Assembly (NCBI RefSeq): GCF_000372725.1
Contig: NW_005201113.1
Span: 125,178 to 189,177, forward strand
Direction: 5' to 3'
Source of the DNA: Emiliania huxleyi CCMP1516
Taxonomy: Eukaryota; Haptophyta; Isochrysidales; Noelaerhabdaceae
DNA length: 64,000 nucleotides
The notes under the pieces: model-generated
Told to the model about the DNA's origin: nothing
Database searches by the model: none
Seen by the model: only the letters and a program-made list of their open reading frames with translations
In this document: positions 19,078 to 27,299 of the stretch, one piece after another
How the letters are laid out: each line of letters starts with the position of its first letter
Position numbering within the stretch: the first letter of the stretch is position 1
Position numbers and translations under genes: made by a program

Positions 19078-21397
19078 CTAGCCCAAGAGCGGAGAGGGAG
19101 CGACGATGAGGAGTGCGATGGCGAGGGCGGCGGCTGCGGCGGCCTGCCGCGGCGTGTCGACGCCGGTGAGGTCGTCGGCGCAGGGCAGCTCTGGCTCGCG
19201 CTGGAAGAAGATGATGAGGAGGCCGAAGAAGAGGAGGGCGGGGTCGTCGCCGCCGAAGAGCGACTGCAGGCCCAGCCCGAGGAGGAAGAGGCTCGAGGTG
19301 AGGCTCGCTGCGCCCGAGCCGAGCACCGCCGCCGCGATCCGGCCGCCGTCGAGCCGTCCGACGGGGAGGAGCTGCAGCGCGTTGCAGAGCGCGGAGGTGA
19401 AGCCGACGACGGCCGCCGGGTGCAGCTGCACGGCGAGCGAGTCGGGCGTGAGGGGCGGCAGCACCCAGTCGGCGAGCGAGCCCAGCAGCAGCGACGAGTG
19501 CAGCAGCGCGGACGGCACAACCGGGTAGGGCGTCGCGCCGACCAGTGCCGCGGTGGGGATGCCGGAGGCGGCGGCGGCGGCGGCGGCGGCGTCGGTGGCG
19601 GCGGGCGGCGGGGGCAGACCGGCGGAGAGGGAGAGGCCGACGACAAAGACAGCGAGGGAGGCGGCGAGGGCGACGTAGGGACCCGAGGCGGCGACGTCGT
19701 ACAGAGCGGCGCGGCTGCGCGGGGAGCGGAGAAAGCACGTCAGGTCTGGGGAGGCCTGGGGAGGCCTGGGGCGGCCTGGGGAGGTCTGGGGAGACCTGAC
19801 CTGCGCGGGAAGTCAAGGACGCGAGTGACGCAGCCGAAGCAGCCGAGCTGCAGCGACGGCACCGGCACTGGCGGGGCGATGCGGACGCCGCGGGCGGCGG
19901 CGGCGGCGGCGTGAGCGCCCTCATGTAGTACGAGCAGCGCGCCGATGCCGGCGGCGATGGGGAGAGCCGTTGCAACCGGCGATGTGTCGCCCGCGTTGAG
20001 GGCCTGTGGGAAGGTTCCGGGAAGGTTCCGGGCAGGTTCCGGGGCGTCGCTTCACCGGGCCATCTCTCGGCTATCTCTCGGCGTCGAGGGCCTCGAGGAG
20101 CTGGCCATCGTTAGCGAGGAGGAAGGAGGAGAGCGCATACCTGGGAGGTGGCTCGGAGGGGTCCTAGAAGAGTCTCGGAGGTGTCTCGGAGGTGTCTCGG
20201 AGGTGTCTGGAGGAAGGGAAGAGGGGGGGGGGGCGAGGAGAGCGTACCCGAGAGTGGTGAGCCCGGTCGCGCCCAGCGAGAGCGCGGCCAGCCCGAGCTC
20301 GCCGCCTGAGACCAGCCCATCACGCGCTCTTCACACCGCGTCTCTCACAGCAGCGGCTGTGAGTCCCGTGAAGGTTCACGGAAGGCTCACGTGGCCGACT
20401 ACAGTGTGTGCAGCGGGGGAGGAGCCGCCTGAGACGCGCAGCGGCCGGACCGCCGGGGAGAGGGCGAGCACCACCGGCACCGCCTCCTCGCCCGCCTGCA
20501 GCTGCTGCGCCGTCCGCGGGACCGGGTCCGACAGCACCAGCAGCCTCACGCCCTCGAGATCTGCCTCGTGCGGCGCGCGCTCGTCGAGCGCCTCGAGCAG
20601 CGCGGACGGCTCGGCGCGCAGGTTGCCGCGGAAGATTGTGCCGAGCGGAGACTGCTGCACCGAGAGGACGTAGAAGGCCCCCGACGGCTCGAGCACGCAC
20701 CGCCGCACCGCCGCGACCTGACTCACGACCGATCCCCACTGACTCCTTGTGAAAGGTGCTCGAGACTGCACCGCCGCACCGCCGCGACCTGACTGTCGGA
20801 GAGCTGGAGCTGGTCCGCGCGCAGAGGGGCGCCGTCGCCGCCCATGCGCCGCAGCGCCCCCTCCAGCGCCCCCGAGGGCGGCTCCTGATCCTGCGCACCG
20901 TCGCCCCCGCCCCCCTCCCGCTGCGCCGCCTGACCGGCGCCTCCGCCTCCGCCGCCGGGCGTCTCCTCGCCAGCGCCACCTCCAAACGGCCACCAGCCGC
21001 CGGACGGCGCGCCCTCGCCCGCGGCCCCGTCGGACGCCTTCGATGCGTCGCTCGGCGACGCCGCTGGGGACGGCGCTGGCGGCAAAGGCGATGGCGGCGG
21101 CGCGAGCGGCGGAGCATCCTCGAGGGTGTCGCCACGCTTGAGCGCAGTCGCGAGCTTCATCTGCTCGGCGAGGAGGGAGAGCCGCTCGGCCTCCAGTGAG
21201 GCGCGCTCCGCCGCGATCGCGAGCCGCTCGGCTTTCGTCTTCTTGCTCTCGGCCGTCGCCGGCTCGCCGCCGCCGCCCTCAACCGCCAACGGCACGGCGG
21301 AGCGTGCGCGCCCGCCGCCGAGTACGGTGCGCACGCCGCGGGGAGCGGACGCGTAGAACGCCGCAGGGGTGAGGGAGGCGAAAAGAAGGGTGGTCAT
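19078..21397 (-). CDS. EGY-type site-2 metalloprotease (M50), probably plastid
   Basis: Six minus-strand exons (21397-20789, 20717-20429, 20305-20248, 20140-20092, 20003-19801, 19714-19078) join in frame to 614 residues, near the size of plant EGY proteins. The N-terminus is rich in Ala, Ser and Arg, transit-peptide-like. A charged helix (AERLAIAAERASLEAERL) follows, then the GNLR motif at 234-237 that marks EGYs. The zinc site is HEGAH at 362-366 and LLPVGRLDGG at 518-527 supplies the third ligand. Several hydrophobic segments surround these motifs. The expected role is intramembrane proteolysis in thylakoid or envelope. Introns are 71, 123, 107, 88 and 86 bp. Introns 2 and 4 start with GC, and all five show repeats at their ends, from 27 nt to imperfect matches. 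Confidence 0.9.
20718..20788 (-). other. EGY intron 1 inside a 27-nt direct repeat
   Basis: On the minus strand the junction text AGTCAG/GTCGCGGCGGTG continues identically for 27 nt at both the donor and the acceptor. The intron is therefore one unit of a tandem duplication carrying AG/GT. Removal restores DSQVAAVRRCVLEP. Confidence 0.85.
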
Positions 21398-21899
21398 CGT
21401 GCAGTCGGGCAGAGCTGGTGAGTCGCGCCGCGGTGCTTTGCGTACAATTTCTTTTTCGCGTGTGCCGGTGATAGAGAGAGAGAGAGAGAGCTACGCGCGG
21501 TCTTCCGCGGGGGGAGCTTCGTCGACGGGTGCGGGAGCGCAGCGCAGACAGTGCTGCGGCGATGCCTCCGGCTGTTTGCGGCGGGCGGCTTGCTGCTCGC
21601 GGCGATGGCGAAAAACTCGTCTCGTGGCACACCAAGGGCTTATGCTCTGTCGAGACGTGAGGCGTATGCGCCCAGGAGGGGAGGGCGCATGCGTAACGAC
21701 GCTGCTAGAGATGCCTTTCGGGGCCCAGAGATAAAACTTCTGATGCCATGCGTGACCTAGTAGTGTCCCCAGCTATGGGCGTGTCCACGTTGGAGCCAGG
21801 TGTGGTGTGGACGCGAGAATAGCTCCGCCGTTCATGGAGGCAACCGATGCGAGTCGACTGGTGTGTGTCGTCGTGGTTTCGTATCAAGAATTCTCTCTC
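21398..21899. other. no supported gene; upstream of the EGY gene
   Basis: A GA microsatellite (GAGAGAGAGAGAG near 21475) and GTACAATTTCTTTTTCGCGT lie here, the latter similar to tail elements elsewhere. Short frames are present but none is convincing. Confidence 0.35.
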
Positions 21900-21904
21900 T
21901 CTCT

Positions 21905-21990
21905 GCCGGTGATAGTACTAGCACGCGCCAGTTCGCACCTGTGTCGAGCCTGTCTGCTGTGAGAGAGAGTTGTTTTGTTTAAATTCTTTT
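21905..21990 (+). repeat. tail-like repeat with AAATTCTTTTTCGCG
   Basis: The sequence matches 14705-14775 over about 60 bp, including GATAGTACTAGCACGCGCCA and the CTGTCTGCTGTGAGA block. It ends with GTTTAAATTCTTTTTCGCG just before the RCC1-like fragment. Confidence 0.8.
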
Positions 21991-22056
21991 TCGCGCACCG
22001 GACGTTTTCTTTTCCTCACAGCGCCAGCTGCTCCCGAGAGGCCTTTGCTGGCCTGC

Positions 22057-22205
22057 GCGTCGTCGCTGTGTTGGCGGGAGTCAACCACAGCATCGCCATC
22101 ACCGCCGACGGCAGCGTCTGGAGCTGGGGCGATGGAGACGGTGGTCGGTGGCAAGCTGGGCCACGGCGACGAGCAGGATCAGCTGCACGAGGCGTGGCCG
22201 CCCAC
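22057..22205 (+). pseudogene. fragment of an RCC1 repeat, frameshifted
   Basis: The translation VLAGVNHSIAITADGSVWSW is a textbook RCC1 repeat. The continuing GKLGHGDEQDQLHE is in a different frame, so a frameshift lies near 22137. No other repeat is found on this strand. It lies beside the intact RCC1-repeat gene on the opposite strand but is not an obvious copy of it. Confidence 0.65.
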
Positions 22206-22474
22206 ACCGCATCCTTGGAATGACTGAACACCGAAAATAGCAGCATTGCGAGACATCTATGCAGAGGGTATACAGGGAAGAGGGACCCACCGGTCGACCG
22301 GTGGACTACCGGGTACACTTCGGTTCTACTGCCTTGAGCAGCGCTCGTACGAGTGAATCCGATCTGCGCGCGTATGGACACCCTATCGCGTATCGGCTAT
22401 CGGACGAGGTTATATTGGATAAAGCGTTTTGCACTCGCTCTTGGCTGTACACACACGCTCAATCAAGACTCAAA

Positions 22475-24049
22475 TCACTGCCTGCGCTGCAGGCCCAGCA
22501 CGTAGAACGTCGCCCAGCACGCAGAGACAAATCGCACCGGGCCGGGGAGGTGCACCTGACCGACGCGAACGCAACCGTCAGGACAAAACTCGTCGTCCAT
22601 CTCGTCCGCGTCCTCCTCATCGTGTCCCCGCCCGCACTGGTTGTGCGAATTGTATCCCCAGGAAAAGGCCCTCCCTTCGTCGTCGATGGCGACCATGTAA
22701 CCCACGCCAACCGCAACTGATACGATGCGTCGCTCTGGCAGCACAATCGTTGGCGTGTCACAATCGATGCGTTCGTCGGTTCCGAGCCCGTGCTCGTTGC
22801 CTTGCCCAAAGGTGAGCAAACTGCCCGCCGATGTCAGAGCTGCACTCAGATTCAGTCCAGCGGCAACCTGAGTCACCGCCAGCGCGCCGTCGACACGCAC
22901 CGGAGTCGCAGCCCAATCCCCAGCTGCAGGTTGCCCAAGCTGACCGCGTGAGTTCGATCCGAACGCCCACAGGCTGCCGTCATCGAGGAAGACCAACGAA
23001 TGGGCGTGGCCCGCAGCCACACCAGCCACGCGCTTACCTGCCAGCGCGGTGACTTGCGCAAGAGTTCTGACTGTACGCAACGGCTGGCCCAGCCCAAGTC
23101 GGCCGTCTCCGCCATCACCGAACGAGAACAGCCGCCCACCGTCGTCCGAAATGAGCGCGTGCTCGTCCCCGAGGCTGATCGATGTCACTCTCCCCAACCC
23201 CGGCATAGCCACGATTCTCGGGGAAGAGTCCTCAATCCAGACTGTCTCGTCGTCATCATGGCCGGCGTCGTCCCCGAGCCCGAAGCGGCTCGCTCCGAAG
23301 ATGCGGAGCGCGCCGGCGTGCACCACCGCACTCCGGCCCGTACGCGTGACGGCGATATCGGGCATCCGATCGCCCATGGTATACTGGACACGCCTCGGCT
23401 CCATGTCCACTGGGCCACGAGACGGTAAGCCGCCGCACGGCGCACGGCAAGCCAAGCCATTCGCAATCGAGGTAGGAGGGGCACCCGCATCAAGATCGTC
23501 TCGCGTCAGGCGATAGTGGCCCCACGCAAACAAACGGTGGCTCGAGGCTTCTGGTGTATCGCCGGCGATCGCGATGAAGTGCAGCTCGCCGCAAGCAGCT
23601 GACGAGAACCGAAGATTGGGAAACTGTTCCATCGGATGCTGATTATCTGGGTCGCAGAATTGGGTCGCAGAATTGGGAAAACTCGCCTGCAGGCCTGACG
23701 CGTACAGCCGACCATCCCACGAGAGAGCCTGTTGATAACGACGCTTCCACACGACGTTTGCTCCGTCACGAAAGATTACGTGAGCATTCGTCGGAATCGC
23801 CCAAATGTGGTGGCATAATTCTGCCCAAAGGGCCTGCGCTTGTTCGGCATCGAAGGCGTGGCACACCTGCTCGAGGCGAAGCACGTCACCAGCTTCGAGA
23901 TAACCAGCACTGCACGCAATTTGGATTGCGAGCTCCACCGCCTCATGGACGGCCGTGCCAGACGCGTCGCACGCACGCGTACGCGTCGCGGCGGCCGCGA
24001 GGAAGCTCTGCGACATTGAGCGCGTGCGCATCCGTCGAGTCTGGTTCAT
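22475..24049 (-). CDS. RCC1-repeat protein with possible F-box
   Basis: The ATG at 24049 gives 524 residues in one exon. Residues 50-90 (LEAGDVLRLEQVCHAF) resemble an F-box-like helical start. RCC1-type repeats cover the rest: AGHAHSLVFLDDGSLWAFGS, RGQLGQ, LTSAGSLLTFGQGNEHGLG and YMVAIDDEGRAFSWGYNSH. A seven-bladed beta-propeller is expected, used in chromatin, GTPase or ubiquitin-ligase contexts; the specific role cannot be told. An acidic stretch (HDEEDADEMDDE) follows the last clear blade. Confidence 0.85.
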   Translation of the reverse strand: MNQTRRMRTRSMSQSFLAAAATRTRACDASGTAVHEAVELAIQIACSAGYLEAGDVLRLEQVCHAFDAEQAQALWAELCHHIWAIPTNAHVIFRDGANVVWKRRYQQALSWDGRLYASGLQASFPNSATQFCDPDNQHPMEQFPNLRFSSAACGELHFIAIAGDTPEASSHRLFAWGHYRLTRDDLDAGAPPTSIANGLACRAPCGGLPSRGPVDMEPRRVQYTMGDRMPDIAVTRTGRSAVVHAGALRIFGASRFGLGDDAGHDDDETVWIEDSSPRIVAMPGLGRVTSISLGDEHALISDDGGRLFSFGDGGDGRLGLGQPLRTVRTLAQVTALAGKRVAGVAAGHAHSLVFLDDGSLWAFGSNSRGQLGQPAAGDWAATPVRVDGALAVTQVAAGLNLSAALTSAGSLLTFGQGNEHGLGTDERIDCDTPTIVLPERRIVSVAVGVGYMVAIDDEGRAFSWGYNSHNQCGRGHDEEDADEMDDEFCPDGCVRVGQVHLPGPVRFVSACWATFYVLGLQRRQ

Positions 24050-24114
24050 GCTTGCCGCGCGCCACAGCTATTGCATGCAGGCGAGATCGCGCCCGAGCTC
24101 CGCCTGCCGCACCA

Positions 24115-24575
24115 GCGAGCGAGTTCTTTACGAGTACCAGGTTGCAACCCTTGTTCCGCACTGTGCTGTGAACAGAGCACCAACCAACAGCTCTCAGGAC
24201 CCCCCGGTGCTGGGGTGCTGCCAGCAACCAACCAAGTCGAGCGGAGCAGCGTCGTTCCGATGTTTCGGCGGGCACTTCTCACCTAAGTCCTTGTGGCGGG
24301 CCGCCAGGCCCGGAAGCAGATGCCGACGAGGATCAGACACGGCGCGCTATCTGGGCTCGGAGGTCGGCAAAAAGGTTGCGCAACCGACACCAGCGACCAG
24401 GATCGTCGATCGAGGTAGGTGCACGCTGCTGAAGCAGTGCACCTACATAGTGCGGGACCTGGGGCAGCAACCAACAACCTGGATGGGGACGGGGTGCTGC
24501 TCAACCGGCGGCAAACAGCAGCGTTCACAGCCGAGTGCGGAACAAGGGTTGCAACTTGGTAAAGAACTCGCTCGC
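24115..24575. mobile_element. MITE-like element with terminal inverted repeats
   Basis: The left end 24115-24173 and right end 24523-24574 are reverse complements apart from a few differences: GCGAGCGAGTTCTTTAC, TTGCAACCCTTGTTCCGCAC and CTGTGAAC. The element is about 460 bp with no coding capacity. It lies between two divergent genes, RCC1 (-) and the phosphoesterase (+). No clear target-site duplication is visible. Confidence 0.75.
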
Positions 24576-24639
24576 AGTCGGCGCAGCCGATGTCTCTCTC
24601 TCTAATCCTCACTCCATCTCATTCTTTTCGCACAACGTG

Positions 24640-24690
24640 CGAGGGAGCTGAGGGCGCTCGTTGTAAAATTCTTTTCGCAAACGTGCGTCC
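24640..24690 (+). promoter_or_regulatory. TTGTAAAATTCTTTTCGC element
   Basis: ACGTGCGAGGGAGCTGAG and TTGTAAAATTCTTTTCGC resemble the end of the retroelement at 18005-18035. The element lies about 115 bp before the ATG at 24789 in the sense direction. Confidence 0.35.
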
Positions 24691-24788
24691 GCTGCGGGCA
24701 TTGCGACCTAGCCGTGGAGACGAACGCGCAACTGCTGACCTTTCCTTCAACGGTGGACACGAACGCGTCGAGCGATAGCGCGGCCACC

Positions 24789-26639
24789 ATGGCACGGCGG
24801 GCTCTGCCTCCTCGGCCAGACGCTGCAGACGGGCCGTTCCTGCGCATGATCACCGTCAACGACATCTACATCCTCGACAACTATCCGCGCCTGGCAACGG
24901 CGTTAGCCTCTGCACGCTCCGGGGCGGAGTCGATTGGTGCGGTGGTGACGACGCACCTCAATGGAGACTTCCTAAGTCCATGCACCTTCACCGCGCTGGA
25001 CGGCGGCAAGGTCATGTCGGAGGCGCTGATCAGAGCAAAAATTGACTATGTCTGCCTCGGAAACCACGAGTTCGATATCGGAGCTGCGGCGCTTGCGGGC
25101 AAGATTGGGGGCATCCACAGCACCACGTGCTTGAACTCAAACATCGACGGCCCAGAGCTGGTAGACTTGCCCACATTCGCCACCGTTAGCGTGGGGGCGC
25201 GCACCGCAGTCTTTGGAGGCTACGCGACCAATGATCTCTCCTGCTATCGGCCCTCATCTCGGCCAAACGTCAGCCCGATCGATGCGTCCGCCTTTCGGCA
25301 GACCTGGCAGCAGGCGCTAGCCTCGCTCGGGGAGAGGGCAGCCTCTGCAGCGTTGTTCGTACCGATGACTCATCAGCTTGTCCCTCACGACCGCGCTTCG
25401 GCCGAGAGCCTCGCGGAGGAGGACCCACAACTCGCGGCGCTGACTCCGATCATCCTGGGCGGCCATGAGCACGACATCTTTGTCGAGACGGTCGGCCGGT
25501 CCACTGTGGTCAAGGTGGGGCAGGACGCAGAACGGATTGGGGTCGTCGACATCTGGTGGGATCTCGGGGGCGAGATGCACACGCGCGTGGAGCTCCTGCC
25601 GGCCGCTGCGTTTGAGCCGGACGGGGAGGTGCTGGCATGGGTCTCGACGCAGGCGGCTTCACTCGACAGGATGATGTCGGTGCCGCTCTTCGCCGTGCCT
25701 GAGCCCGCTGTTACGCGCTACTCGTCAAAGCTAGTGCGCTTCGAGGAGTCACGGCTCGCGACGCACCTCCTCTCTCTCATCAAGCGCGGCCTGCGCCGCG
25801 ATGGCGTCGAGCTGGTGGTGCTGCAGGCGGGCGCCGTGCGCGGCAAAGCGGATTACCAGGCCGCACCCTTCACGCTCGGCGACCTCTTCTCCGAGCTCGC
25901 CTTCGAGTGCGAGCTCGCGCTCGTGCCTCTGCCCGGAAGGGTCCTCGCAGAGTCGGTCCGGTCTACTCGCTCTCGACCGACACCCAACCCCACCTTCCTC
26001 CACCTCGATGAGGACGCGCGATGTCGAAGGGACACACATGAGCTCACGGAAATCAATGGGGCGCCGCTGGAGCCCGACCGGCTCTACATGGTGGCGATCT
26101 ACCAGTACCTCTTGACTGGGATGAACAGCGTCGAGCCGCTGATGACGTATGTCCGCGCGGGCGGTGACGAGCGCAACGCTCTTGTGGTGCCCGACCTCGA
26201 GGCCTGTCCACCCGCCAAGCAGCTCATCATCGAGGCGCGTGGCACCTGCACTCCCCTCTCAAGCGCGCGCTCTCGCACCCAACCGCCCCTCCCTCGACCC
26301 CGCAAGGTGTGCATGAAGGATGCCTGGAAAGAGTTGCTCGGCGAGCAAGCTTTGGAGAGGCCCAGCTCGACCGCCACTGACGAGGGCGAGCCGACGACTG
26401 GGGAGGATGCCAGAGAGGCGGAGAGGCCGAGGCTGCCATCGCGCCTGTCCCACGTCTTCGCCGACGTGGCATGCGATCAATCCAAGGTGATCCGGGAGGA
26501 TGACCTGAGGAATTTTGTGGCGCGCCGGGGCCTCGAGCGGCGCGGTACGTTGCTCCTGGCTCACATGATCCAGAGTCTCGACCAGGATGGCGACGGGTGC
26601 GTGTCTCGCAAAGACTTCGACGCCCTAGTGCAGTTATGA
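24789..26639 (+). CDS. 5'-nucleotidase-like metallophosphoesterase with EF-hand
   Basis: The ATG at 24789 sits in a GCCACCATGG context and gives 616 residues. Calcineurin-like phosphoesterase motifs appear in order: ITVNDIYILDNYP, HLNGDFLSP, CLGNHEFD, MTHQLVPHD and GGHEHD, the pattern of the 5'-nucleotidase/UshA group. The first metal motif is NDIY where DxH is usual. The C-terminal 5'-nucleotidase domain follows (GAVRGKADY, FTLGDLFSELAFE, YMVAIYQYLLTG). The last 60 residues hold an EF-hand (DQDGDGCVSRKDF), suggesting calcium control. No signal peptide or membrane span is seen, so it is probably cytosolic. Confidence 0.87.
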   Translation: MARRALPPRPDAADGPFLRMITVNDIYILDNYPRLATALASARSGAESIGAVVTTHLNGDFLSPCTFTALDGGKVMSEALIRAKIDYVCLGNHEFDIGAAALAGKIGGIHSTTCLNSNIDGPELVDLPTFATVSVGARTAVFGGYATNDLSCYRPSSRPNVSPIDASAFRQTWQQALASLGERAASAALFVPMTHQLVPHDRASAESLAEEDPQLAALTPIILGGHEHDIFVETVGRSTVVKVGQDAERIGVVDIWWDLGGEMHTRVELLPAAAFEPDGEVLAWVSTQAASLDRMMSVPLFAVPEPAVTRYSSKLVRFEESRLATHLLSLIKRGLRRDGVELVVLQAGAVRGKADYQAAPFTLGDLFSELAFECELALVPLPGRVLAESVRSTRSRPTPNPTFLHLDEDARCRRDTHELTEINGAPLEPDRLYMVAIYQYLLTGMNSVEPLMTYVRAGGDERNALVVPDLEACPPAKQLIIEARGTCTPLSSARSRTQPPLPRPRKVCMKDAWKELLGEQALERPSSTATDEGEPTTGEDAREAERPRLPSRLSHVFADVACDQSKVIREDDLRNFVARRGLERRGTLLLAHMIQSLDQDGDGCVSRKDFDALVQL

Positions 26640-27299
26640 TGCAGGGGACCGTGTTGCCGATGCATGTGGTGCGCGGCGGTCTGCTTGCACAGCGCGCGGC
26701 TGCGGGTTCGTTCGCGCGATCGCCGGCGCACTCGCGCGGTCAAAGCATGGGAGCGAGCTTGGGCCTTAGCGCTTTTACCATCGCGCGCGGTGCGGCTTCC
26801 CGCATCCCGGTGCGGCGTGTCGCGTGTTCGGTGTTCGTTTTTTGTGCTCCTCCGCTCCCGCCTCCGCGCTCCGGCTCCTCCCGGCGCGCGGTGTCCCGGA
26901 GAGAGGCGAGAGCTCTCTCTCTCTCTCTCTGTCTCTCTCGGGGTCTGGAGAGTAGAGGGTAGAGACCCGTACGTGACAGTGCAGACAGGGTGCCCCGGAC
27001 GTGTTTGCGCTCAGGAGCGCGGGGGGTAAGCACGATACTTGTACAGTACTTGTAGGTTCCTGTAGAGTGCTCTTGTGCGCATACAGCTTTACTTGTACAC
27101 ATTCGATGACCTCGGACGATACTATCTACAGACTGCCCTCTTCAAGGCAGCCTGCGGGTCGGACCTTTCCTACCTTGAGAGTACTGACTATGTTACGGCG
27201 CAAAGCTACTTGACCTCCTCTACTCAGTAGCGCCGATTCACGCTGCAGGCCAGCCTCCTACTTGCGTGGCGAGTAGCGCCTGCAGGCCAGCTGAGTCTC
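26640..27299. other. no supported gene
   Basis: The stretch holds a CT-rich tract near 26920 and an A/T-richer segment at 27030-27200. It lies between two converging genes and probably holds both 3' ends. Confidence 0.4.
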
